Assembly (NCBI RefSeq): GCF_002803845.1
Contig: NZ_CP024985.1
Span: 1,178,001 to 1,242,000, forward strand
Direction: 5' to 3'
Length of the DNA: 64,000 nt
DNA from: Streptomyces lavendulae subsp. lavendulae
Lineage (GTDB): Bacteria > Actinomycetota > Actinomycetes > Streptomycetales > Streptomycetaceae
The position numbers and the translations under genes are program-made. The notes beneath the pieces were generated by a model that saw only the letters and a program-made list of their open reading frames with translations, made no database searches and was not told the DNA's origin. Every line of letters begins with the position of its first letter. The first letter of the stretch is position 1. Below, one piece after another: positions 52,437 through 60,224 of this stretch.

Positions 52437-55400
52437 TCAGCCGAAAATGGACGACAGCGTCGACGTGACCGGCGAGATCAGGTCGTGGCCGAACTGTGTG
52501 ATCTTCGTGGCCACGGGAGCCACCGCCTTGCCGCCCACCTTGCTCAGGGCCCCGATCCACTGGGACTGCCCGAAGGTGACGAGTCCCAGCGCGGTGCTGC
52601 CGGCGGAGGACCAGAACTCGCTGCTGTTCCATCCGTAGCCGATGCCGGTGAGGATCGTGCTGATCCCGGAGACCGCGACGGATGCGATGCCCAGGCCGAA
52701 GGCCAGGGGCTCAAGGACGATGGCGGCGGGCGGGAAGATCAGCCCACCGATGCCCGCGAGGGCGCTCGCGAAGCCCAGGCCGGTGCTGAGCCAGTTCGTG
52801 GCGTTGGCCCACCACTTCACGTCCTTGTACCAGGGAACGTCAGCGCCCTTGACGGTGTCGTTGTCAGCGGTGTCGGCCGGGGACTTGCCCGCGTCCTTGG
52901 CGGCCTGTGCGTCAGCGGCCGCCTGCCTGGCCGCCGCGGCGAGCTCCTGCTGCCTCTTCTCCGCGGCGATCTCGTGGGCCTGGCTCGCGGCCTCGGCCGC
53001 CGTCCTCGCGTCCTGGCCGGCCTGCGTGGCCGACGAGTGGGCGGAAGCGGCGGACGCCTGGGCGGCGTTGGCGGACGCCGATGCGCTGCGTGCGGCGTCG
53101 AAGGCGCGGTTGGCGGAGTGGTTCGCCGAGCGCGCGGCGGTGCGGGCGGTGGCCGCCGCCTGACTCGCCTTGTCGGCGGAGGCCTGCGCGTCCTTGGCCG
53201 ACTGGTCGGCCGCGTCGGCGTTCAGCTTCGCCTGCTGCGCGGAGTTCGCCGCCTGCGTGGCCCAGTCCTTGGCCTTGTTCGCCCATTCGATGGCCTCGGC
53301 GGCCGCGTTGCGGGCGACGGCCGCCGCCTGCTGGGCGCGGGCGGCGTCCTCCTGCGCCTTCTGCGCGATCTTCGCGGCCGCGGCGATCGCACCCTGCATG
53401 GCGGCGATGTGGCTGGCCGAGTCGTAGTCGAGCTGCGCCGTCTTGTACTGGACCGAGGAGATGAAGTTCCGGCGCAGCCACGCCGGGCCCTCCATCGCCG
53501 CCTGGGCGTGGGCCCTGGTGTAGGGGCCGGCCTTGTCCGAGGAGAGCAGGGCGGTGGTGGCGACCGTGTCGTCCTCCCGCTGCGCCGCCTCGCCGGTGAC
53601 GGTGAGGAACTCGTACAGGGCCTCCACGGTCCCGGCGTTCAGCGCGGTGTTGGCCGCCTTCGTGACCGCCTTGCCCGGGTTGGCGGCGAGGGCGCGCGTC
53701 ACCGCCACGCGGGCTTCCGTCGCGGACGCCTGGACGAGCCCGCCGTCCAGGAACTTGGCCGCCGCGTCCGGGTCCCTGCTCTCCAGGGCCCGGGCCGCGG
53801 CATAGCCGATGTCCGGCGGCAGGGTCCGGGCGAGGTAGAGACTGGTCTCCCGGTCGTCCTGCCGCTGGGCGAGCTGCCGGTCGGTGTCGATCCAGACGTG
53901 GATGTCGGAGTCGGCGCCGGACAGGGCGAACCGCGCGGCCTCGTGCGTCCAGGTGCCGTGTGAGGTCCCCATCACGGCGACGGCGGCCTTGCGGCCCAGC
54001 CCGGTCGCGAGACCGGTGTCGCCCGCCTTGAGGGCCGTCTCGGCCTGGGCGATGAGGTCCTTCGTGGCCTGTGCGGCCTGCTCGGCCTGGGTGCGCTTCT
54101 CGGCGTACGCCTCCCGCTCGCCCTGCTCGATCTGGGCGAGCAGCCGGACCTCCTGGACCGCCCGCTGGGTGTCCTGGTCGAGGCGCTGCCACTCGGCCTC
54201 GCGTGCGGCCTTCTCCACCGCGACGGCCTGGGCGACGGCATCGGTGGCGGTGTTCGCGGCCTTGGTGGCCTCGTTGGCGAACTCGGTCGACTTCTTCGCG
54301 TACTCCACGGCCTGACCGGCGTACTGGGCGGCCCACTCGGCCGCCGCGGCGGCGTTGTCCGCGTGTGCGGCGGCACTGTTGGCCGCGTCCCGGGCGGTAC
54401 GTGCCGCCGCTGCGGCCGCGTTGGCCAGGGCCTGGGCCGTGCCGGCGGCGTTGGTGGCGATCGTGGCGTTGGTGCCGGCGATCTGGGCCTGGCGCTTGGC
54501 TTCGGCGGCCTCGGCCTGGGCGGCGCCGGCGGCACTGGCGGCGGCGGCCGAGGCGTTGGCGGCGGCCGCGGCGTTGCGGGCGGCGGACGCGGCGGCATCG
54601 CCGGCGCTCGCGGCCTGGGCGGAGGCGTTCGCGGCGCTGTCGGCGGCCGCGGCCGCGTTGCGCGCCTGGGCCGCGGCGGTGCGGGCGACCACGGCGGCGT
54701 CCTTGGCGGCCTGCGCCTGGGAGGCGTCCTTGGACGCGGCGATGGCCGCGTTGTAGGCCTGGGCGGCGGCGGAGCCCGCGTTGGCCGCGGCCTGGCTCGC
54801 GGCGGTGGCGGCGTAGGCGGCGCGGCGCGAGGCCTGGATGGCGGCGTGGGAGGCGACGGTGGCGACCCGGGCCGCGTCGGCGGCGCCCGTGGCGGCCTCG
54901 CTCGCCTTGCGGGCCGCCTTGCCGGACTTGATCACGTCCTGCTGCGCGGCCTGGGCCTCGGCGGCAGCCTTCTCGGCCGCGTCCTTGGCCTTGGCGGCGG
55001 CCTCGACGGCACGGGCCGAGGCCTCCTCGGCCTGCTTGGTCATCGCGTCGGCCTTCTTGCCCTCGCGCTGGACGACCGCGACCAGTTCCTGGATCTTCAT
55101 GGCCTCCTGGTCGCGGGCCCGCGCGATGTGCTGGCCGATGTCCAGGAACCACTCGACGTCCTTCGCGGTACCGGAGAGCGCCCGGGTCGCGTACTTCTGC
55201 ACCTCCGGGCCCGACTGGAAGGAGAGCTTGGAGGCTTCGACCCGCATGTCCTCCAGACGCGCCGTGTACTGGCCGTCCAGGAGGAACGTCTCCAGCGCCG
55301 CCTGGGAACCGTCGGTCAGGGCGGTGCTGCCGACACGGTTGACCGCCCGTCCGCCCACGGCCATCACCGTGGTCGTGGCGACCCGCAGGTCTTCCATGAT

Positions 55401-55829
55401 GGCGGCCTTGAAGCCACCGCCGAGATAGGCGGCTATGGCGGAGTCACCGCCGTTGATCGCGGCCGTGACCTCGCGCCGGCTGCCCTTGCCGCCGCCGGCG
55501 AGCGAGCTGATGATGGCGACGCGGTTGTCCTCGGCGGTCTCCGAAGCCAGCTTCGTGGCCAGGAAGCTCTGGACGTCGGCGTCGGTGCCGGTCAGCGCGG
55601 CGGCGGCAGCGGCGCGGACGGCCTTGCCGCCCAGCAGCCACGCCTTCACGACCTTGGCACGGTCGGTGTCGGGGAGACGGAACGGGTCGCCGTCACCTCC
55701 GTCCGGCGGGGGAACGGTGGCGGCCAGGGCGGCCACGGGGTTGAGTACGAGGCTCGATGTGGTGATGGCAACCGTGGTGGCGGCAACGGCGCCGAGAACC
55801 CGGCGCCGGCTCCAATAGATGGTGTCCAA
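52437..55829 (-). CDS. Large Tat-exported ALF-repeat protein with hydrophobic C-terminal domain
   Basis: A 1130-residue protein. The N-terminus has a twin-Arg signal (SRRRVLGAVAATTVA). It contains several ALF repeats, a family of about 44 residues seen as GTDADVQSFL, GGDSAIAAYL, DGSQAALETFL, GTAKDVEWFL, GADSDIHVWI, DPDAAAKFL and GTVEALYEFL. Two very long Ala-rich coiled-coil stretches (about 245-560 and 850-990) separate them. The last about 120 residues are hydrophobic (GLGFASALAGIGGLIFPPAA, LEPLAFGLGIASVAVSGIST) and look membrane-inserting. This layout resembles polymorphic toxins with a stalk and C-terminal effector; a structural surface protein is the alternative. Downstream is the four-helix protein. 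Confidence 0.8.
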   Translation of the reverse strand: MDTIYWSRRRVLGAVAATTVAITTSSLVLNPVAALAATVPPPDGGDGDPFRLPDTDRAKVVKAWLLGGKAVRAAAAAALTGTDADVQSFLATKLASETAEDNRVAIISSLAGGGKGSRREVTAAINGGDSAIAAYLGGGFKAAIMEDLRVATTTVMAVGGRAVNRVGSTALTDGSQAALETFLLDGQYTARLEDMRVEASKLSFQSGPEVQKYATRALSGTAKDVEWFLDIGQHIARARDQEAMKIQELVAVVQREGKKADAMTKQAEEASARAVEAAAKAKDAAEKAAAEAQAAQQDVIKSGKAARKASEAATGAADAARVATVASHAAIQASRRAAYAATAASQAAANAGSAAAQAYNAAIAASKDASQAQAAKDAAVVARTAAAQARNAAAAADSAANASAQAASAGDAAASAARNAAAAANASAAAASAAGAAQAEAAEAKRQAQIAGTNATIATNAAGTAQALANAAAAAARTARDAANSAAAHADNAAAAAEWAAQYAGQAVEYAKKSTEFANEATKAANTATDAVAQAVAVEKAAREAEWQRLDQDTQRAVQEVRLLAQIEQGEREAYAEKRTQAEQAAQATKDLIAQAETALKAGDTGLATGLGRKAAVAVMGTSHGTWTHEAARFALSGADSDIHVWIDTDRQLAQRQDDRETSLYLARTLPPDIGYAAARALESRDPDAAAKFLDGGLVQASATEARVAVTRALAANPGKAVTKAANTALNAGTVEALYEFLTVTGEAAQREDDTVATTALLSSDKAGPYTRAHAQAAMEGPAWLRRNFISSVQYKTAQLDYDSASHIAAMQGAIAAAAKIAQKAQEDAARAQQAAAVARNAAAEAIEWANKAKDWATQAANSAQQAKLNADAADQSAKDAQASADKASQAAATARTAARSANHSANRAFDAARSASASANAAQASAASAHSSATQAGQDARTAAEAASQAHEIAAEKRQQELAAAARQAAADAQAAKDAGKSPADTADNDTVKGADVPWYKDVKWWANATNWLSTGLGFASALAGIGGLIFPPAAIVLEPLAFGLGIASVAVSGISTILTGIGYGWNSSEFWSSAGSTALGLVTFGQSQWIGALSKVGGKAVAPVATKITQFGHDLISPVTSTLSSIFG

Positions 55830-56331
55830 AACGACCCTTCGCTATCGGCGCCCGATGGCGCGAGTTTTCTTCGCCGAGGCAAGGGTGCGCCCGGCCGGTT
55901 CCAAGGGATTCCCTCCGCGACCTTATGCAGCAATCGAGTGGTTGACTACTCGTCACATACCCTGCGCGGGCTGGATTGTCGGTGGGTCCGCGCAAGTGAA
56001 CCAGGCATTCCGTCACGCGCATGGCCGTCTGAAGATGGCCTTCGTCATGCGAATCCCGGATTCCGCGACCACGGGACCCATCGAATGAAGTGACGCAAGT
56101 CACTCGTCGCCCCTCCGGGGCGCCCAATACCCCTCGCTAATGGTCCATCAAGATTCTTTTCCGAAGGTTGAGTTCGGCGCGGAACGGTCCGCTACGATGC
56201 CGCTCGGAAGTGGGGGACTTCCCGGGTCCGGCATGCCGTGCACGAGCATGCCGGATATTCGGAATCCAGCCTTCACATCCGTGTTGACAGCCGTTCCGGG
56301 TTTTGAACCGGAACCGATGACGGGGACAGCG
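55830..56331. other. 502-base region between the ALF-repeat gene and the secreted-protein unit
   Basis: It contains the divergent promoters. From about 56150 the sequence is repeated at about 58293 (offset about 2143), marking the left edge of a tandem duplication. CATCCGTGTTGACA at about 56277-56290 with a TTGACA is shared by both copies. Confidence 0.5.
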
Positions 56332-56850
56332 ATGAAGGCACGCAAGACCATGCTCCGTGCTGTTGGCGCCGCACTTGGCGCAGGCGCCCTCGCATGGGTC
56401 GCGATCGGGAGCGGACTCTCCGGCGCTCCGGCCCGCGCGGACAGCTCCGCGATGAAGGCGGTCGCCGAGGAGGGGCCGGGCTACGCCATCGAGGACTTCG
56501 GCTACCCGAACGCCGACAAGATCCTCGCCGAGAAGCACATCACCCTCAAGCGCGGCGACGGGCACATCCTCCTCGCCGACTGCGGCAGCGCGACCGATCT
56601 GATGGAGGTCTGGTCCCGTGCGAACGAGAAGATCTGCTTCCGCGTCACCGGCACCAAGGGCTACCTGACCCTGGAGATCCCCGCGGTCTTCGCCGTCAAG
56701 GGCAACGCCTACTCCGCCAAGGTCGACATGACCGTCGGCGCGGAGGAGAAGACGTTCGACGTCAACAAGAACGCCTGGACGCCGGTCGGCGAGAGCGCCG
56801 ACGAACAGGGCCGCGACTTCATGCTCATGGAGATCCGCACCAGCAAGTAG
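56332..56850 (+). CDS. Small secreted protein (copy A)
   Basis: A 172-residue exported protein with Sec signal peptide (MLRAVGAALGAGALAWVAIG, cleavage near ARA-DSS). The mature domain has two cysteines (DCGSATDL, KICFRVTG), likely one disulfide, in a small beta-rich fold ending KTFDVNKNAWTPVGESADEQ. It is not assigned to a known family. Start ATG 56332 after GGGGA. It is the first gene of a two-gene unit with the protease-like gene 163 bases downstream, duplicated at 58477 onwards. Confidence 0.78.
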   Translation: MKARKTMLRAVGAALGAGALAWVAIGSGLSGAPARADSSAMKAVAEEGPGYAIEDFGYPNADKILAEKHITLKRGDGHILLADCGSATDLMEVWSRANEKICFRVTGTKGYLTLEIPAVFAVKGNAYSAKVDMTVGAEEKTFDVNKNAWTPVGESADEQGRDFMLMEIRTSK

Positions 56851-57013
56851 CACCGGCGACGCCCGTACCGGGCCGACGGCGGCTTCGTGCGGACGCCCGT
56901 ACCGGGCCATCGGCACCGCCCCATTGAACCCGTCGGCCGAGTGACCGACCGATGCCGCGGCGTTGCGAGGCCATGCCCACGCGCCCGCGTCCTGCCTGCG
57001 AAGGAACACTCAC

Positions 57014-58165
57014 ATGTCCGCACTCCGTCCGCGCGCTGCACGGATCTCCGGCCTGCTGGCCACCTCCGCCCTGCTGTCGACGGCCCTGATGACCGCGACC
57101 CCTGCCGTCGCGGTCTCCGGCCCCGAGGCTGCCGCCGGCGCACACCCGTACGCCGTCCGGCTCGACATCGGCGACGAGGCCAACTCCCGTGCCTGCACGG
57201 GCACACTCGTCGACCGCTTCTGGGTCCTGACCGCCGCGAGCTGCCTCGCCGCCACCCCGGGAAGCACGGTCCCGGCCGGCAAGCCGGCCCTCAAGACGAC
57301 CGCGACGCTCAGCGACGGCAAGGCCGTCGAGGTCACCGAGGTCGCGCCGCGCACCGACCGGGACGCCGCCCTCGTACGGCTCGCCACCCCGGTCACCGGG
57401 ATCGCGCCCGCCCTCCTCGCCACCGCGGCCCCGGCGACCGGTGCCGAGCTGACCGCGGCCGGGTTCGGCCGTACGAAGACGGAGTGGGTGCCGGACAAGC
57501 TCCACACCGGCACCTTCACCGTCAACTCCGCCACCGCCACCACCCTCGCCATCACCGGTAAGGGCACCGACGTACTCTGCAAGGGCGACACCGGCGGCCC
57601 GCTGCTCAACTCCGCGGGCCAGATCACCGGTGTCAACTCCCGCTCCTGGCAGGGCGGCTGCCTGGGAACCCCGGCCACGGAGACGCGTACGGGCGCCATC
57701 TCCACCCGCACCGACGACCTGGCCCAGTGGCTGCGGGACGTCCGCTTCACCACCGCCTCGATCCAGAACGCGCTGAGCAACCGCTGCGCGTACGTCGGTT
57801 GGCGCACCCCCGACAACGGCGCCCCGGCCCAGCAGGTCGACTGCGACCCGCAGTACGCCGACCAGCTCTGGAAGCTGGAGCCGGTCCCGGGCGGCTACCA
57901 GATCCGCAACCACTTCAACAACCGCTGCCTGGTGGTCTCGTGGCGCACCCCGGAGGACGGCGCGCCCGTGACGCAGTACGACTGCCACCCGGAGTTCGCC
58001 GACCAGGTGTGGAAGCTGGAGCCGGTCGCCGGCGGCGGCTACTCCATCCGGAACTCGGTGAGCAACAAGTGCATGTACGTCTCGTGGCGCACGCCGGAAT
58101 GGGGCGCGCCCCTGACTCAGGTGGGCTGCGATTCACAGTACGTCGACCAGGTCTGGAAGATCTGA
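57014..58165 (+). CDS. Secreted trypsin-fold pseudoprotease with ricin-B-type lectin domain
   Basis: A 383-residue secreted protein. The signal peptide ends near AVA (about 34). The chymotrypsin-fold domain (35-235) keeps Asp117 (DRDAALVRL) but reads TAASC at 73-77 where active enzymes have TAAHC, and GDTGGP at 191-196 in place of GDSGGP: catalytic His is Ser76 and Ser is Thr193. The C-terminal part is a three-fold repeat, each ending DQLWKL/DQVWKL, with NRCAYVGWRTPDNGAP and like motifs: a beta-trefoil, carbohydrate-binding domain. It probably binds rather than cuts. ATG at 57014 follows AGGAA. Confidence 0.87.
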   Translation: MSALRPRAARISGLLATSALLSTALMTATPAVAVSGPEAAAGAHPYAVRLDIGDEANSRACTGTLVDRFWVLTAASCLAATPGSTVPAGKPALKTTATLSDGKAVEVTEVAPRTDRDAALVRLATPVTGIAPALLATAAPATGAELTAAGFGRTKTEWVPDKLHTGTFTVNSATATTLAITGKGTDVLCKGDTGGPLLNSAGQITGVNSRSWQGGCLGTPATETRTGAISTRTDDLAQWLRDVRFTTASIQNALSNRCAYVGWRTPDNGAPAQQVDCDPQYADQLWKLEPVPGGYQIRNHFNNRCLVVSWRTPEDGAPVTQYDCHPEFADQVWKLEPVAGGGYSIRNSVSNKCMYVSWRTPEWGAPLTQVGCDSQYVDQVWKI

Positions 58166-58178
58166 ACGACCTGACACG

Positions 58179-58242
58179 CCGAGAGAAAGCGGGGCGCCCT
58201 CGGTCCGGCCGTCAAGGGCGACCTCGCCTTTCGCGCTCTCGG
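58179..58242 (+). terminator. Possible terminator after the lectin-protease gene
   Basis: CCGAGAG (58179-58185) and CTCTCGG (58236-58242) can pair 14 bases after the stop, with further pairing in the interior. The long spacing makes it weak. Confidence 0.35.
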
Positions 58243-58476
58243 TGCGGAATTCGACTGCCTGAAACACTCCAGGCGCCTCCATTGACGATCGGCTGGAATT
58301 CGCTTCGGAAAGTCGAGTTGAAGACATGCGCGATCTGGCGATCGGCTCAAAATAAGGGGCTTTCCAGGGTGGCGCGCTCGCGCTTCCGGGTGGTCCCTCT
58401 CTTCGGAACGCCCCCTTCACATTCGTGTTGACGGCGGTTTCGGCCATCGGCCGAACCGACGAACGGGACAGGATCG

Positions 58477-58654
58477 AAGGCACGCAAGACAATGCTCCGT
58501 GCTGTCGGCGCGGCCCTCGGCACGGGTCGACATGACGACGGGTACTGAGGAGACGACGTTCGACGTGAACAAGAACGCCTGGACGCCGGTCGGCGAGAGC
58601 GCCGACGAACAGGGCCGCGACTTCACGCTCATGGAAATCCGCACGTCCAGGTAG
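58477..58654 (+). pseudogene. Damaged copy of the small secreted protein
   Basis: Sequence around 58477-58530 repeats the coding start of copy A (GAAGGCACGCAAGAC, GCTCCGTGCTGT) but the ATG is broken by an inserted base (ATCGAAGG). The middle is deleted; the frame resumes as TTFDVNKNAWTPVGESADEQ and ends LMEIRTSR at 58654. No functional product is expected. Confidence 0.8.
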
Positions 58655-58787
58655 ACCGGCGGCACTCACGCCGCACCACCCGCACCGCGCCGTTCCCTTG
58701 AGCCCGTCGGCCCGAGGGGGCCGAACGACGCTCCGGCATGCGTGTGGACGTTCCCGCACGCCCGCGCTCTGCTGTCGAAGGAAGAAC

Positions 58788-59715
58788 ATGTCTGCATCCC
58801 GTCCGCGCGCCGCGCGGATCCCCGGCTTGTTGGCCGCCACCGCTGTGATGTCGGTGGGTCTCGCCGTTCCGGCCACTCCCGCCCTCGGCGGTGGCCGGAC
58901 CCGAGGCCGCCGCCGGACAGCTCCCGTCCGTCGTGAAGCTCGGCCTCGGCAATGAGAACGACTCCCGTGCGTATACGGGTGTGTTGGTCGACCGTTTCTG
59001 GGTACTGACGGCCGCCGGCTGTTTCGCCGGCACGCCCGGTACTCCGGTTCCGGCGGGCAAGCCTGCGCTGAAGACCACCGCGACGCTCAGCGACGGCAAG
59101 GCGGTCGAGATCACCGAGATCGTCCCGCGCGACGACCGCGACGCGGCCCTGGTCCGGCTGGCCACCGCCGTCACCACCATCAAGCCGACGACACTGGCCG
59201 CTGCCGCGCCGGCCGCGAACGCCGAGCTGACCGCGGCCGGGTTCGGCCGTACGAAGACGGAGTGGGTGCCGGACAAGCTCCACAGCGGCACCTTCACCGT
59301 CAACTCCACCACCGCCACCACCCTCGCCATCACCGGCAAGGGCACCGACGTACTCTGCAAGGGCGACACCGGCGGCCCGCTGCTGAACTCCGCGGGCCAG
59401 ATCGCCGGTGTCAACTCCCGTTCCTGGCAGAGCGGCTGCCTGGGAACCCAGGCCACGAAGTCGCGTACGGGCGCCATCTCCACCCGCACCGACGACCTGG
59501 CCCAGTGGATCAACACCACCACGTACCGCGCCCCTGCGACGTCCAGCGACTTCAACGGCGACGGCAAAACGGACCTCGCCCTCACCGGCGGCCAAGGCTG
59601 GACCTGCCTGCCCGTAGCCATCTCCAAAGGCGACGGCACCTTCAACGTCACCTGCAACACCCCCGGCATGGACTGGGGCGACTGGGCAGCCGAAAACGGC
59701 GTGAAGGTCGCCTAG
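58788..59715 (+). pseudogene. Second trypsin-fold protein with FG-GAP tail, frameshifted
   Basis: Paralogue of the 57014 gene. ATG 58788 (RBS GAAGGAAG) gives a signal peptide SASRPRAARIPGLLAATAVM, but an extra G near 58888 (CTCGGCGGTGG) moves the rest to another frame from GPEAAAGQLPS onward. The mature part keeps DDRDAALVRL, but TAAGC replaces TAAHC and GDTGGP replaces GDSGGP, so it was already a pseudoprotease. The C-terminus differs: SDFNGDGKTDLALTG, one FG-GAP repeat, instead of the lectin domain. A later internal GTG could give a cytosolic form; sequencing error cannot be excluded. Confidence 0.75.
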
Positions 59716-59998
59716 GTTCTGTCTCTTTGGTCGGCGTCGGGTCCAGATGAGGATGCCGGCGATGTGGAGTGCGGCCTGGTAGGCGATGGCGAGCTTGTCG
59801 GTTCGGGTGGCCAGGCCGCGCCACTGTTAGGCCCGGTCAGCCAGCACCGCGAAGGGCCGGGTTCGTGGTCTTCCGGGGCCGGTGCGGGGCACGCGAATGC
59901 GGGACATCACGCCCTCGAAGGCGGGCGCGTCACCGGCCTGACCTGAAGTGACGATGAAGGCCAGGGGTCGTGCCCCGCCGTCTGAGGCCAGGTGGGGT
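59716..59998 (-). mobile_element. IS5-family transposase remnant
   Basis: Read on the minus strand: HLASDGGARPLAFIVTSGQA, GDAPAFEGVMSRIRVPRTGP, GRPRTRPFAVLADRA, then after an internal deletion QWRGLATRTDKLAIAYQAAL and HIAGILIWTRRRPK, all parts of streptomycete IS5/IS427-group transposases. The N-terminus and the section around the third catalytic residue are gone. The right-end sequence GGTTCTGTCTCTTTGG abuts the stop of the preceding gene, suggesting insertion there. Confidence 0.75.
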
Positions 59999-60023
59999 TG
60001 CCGGGATCGGCAAGGTGCTCATC

Positions 60024-60224
60024 GTGACGGCCGAGGCGGAGAAGTCCTTCCGGTGGAACGTCGAGAGGATCGAACTGCTCATCCTGGCAGGTCTGATCCT
60101 CGTGATGGCGACAGCGGCGTACGTGTGGCGTCGCTCGATGCGGCCGGGAGACCACTTCCCGCTCCAGGAGGTGCGGCGCTCCCCGTCGCCGGAGCCGTCA
60201 CCCACCCCGGTGGGCGGGTCCTGA
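60024..60224 (+). CDS. Small single-pass membrane protein
   Basis: A 66-residue protein with a helix ELLILAGLILVMATAAYVWR after an acidic N-terminus and a Ser/Pro/Glu-rich tail. GTG at 60024; an in-frame GTG at 60015 is possible. No family recognised. Its end overlaps the convergent FUSC gene by 27 bases. Confidence 0.5.
   Translation: MTAEAEKSFRWNVERIELLILAGLILVMATAAYVWRRSMRPGDHFPLQEVRRSPSPEPSPTPVGGS

Noticed and set aside
52900..55100. Repetitive GC-rich DNA as a satellite or CRISPR-like array
   Set aside because: The periodicity is the codon pattern of an Ala-rich coiled coil within an intact reading frame; no spacer-repeat structure.
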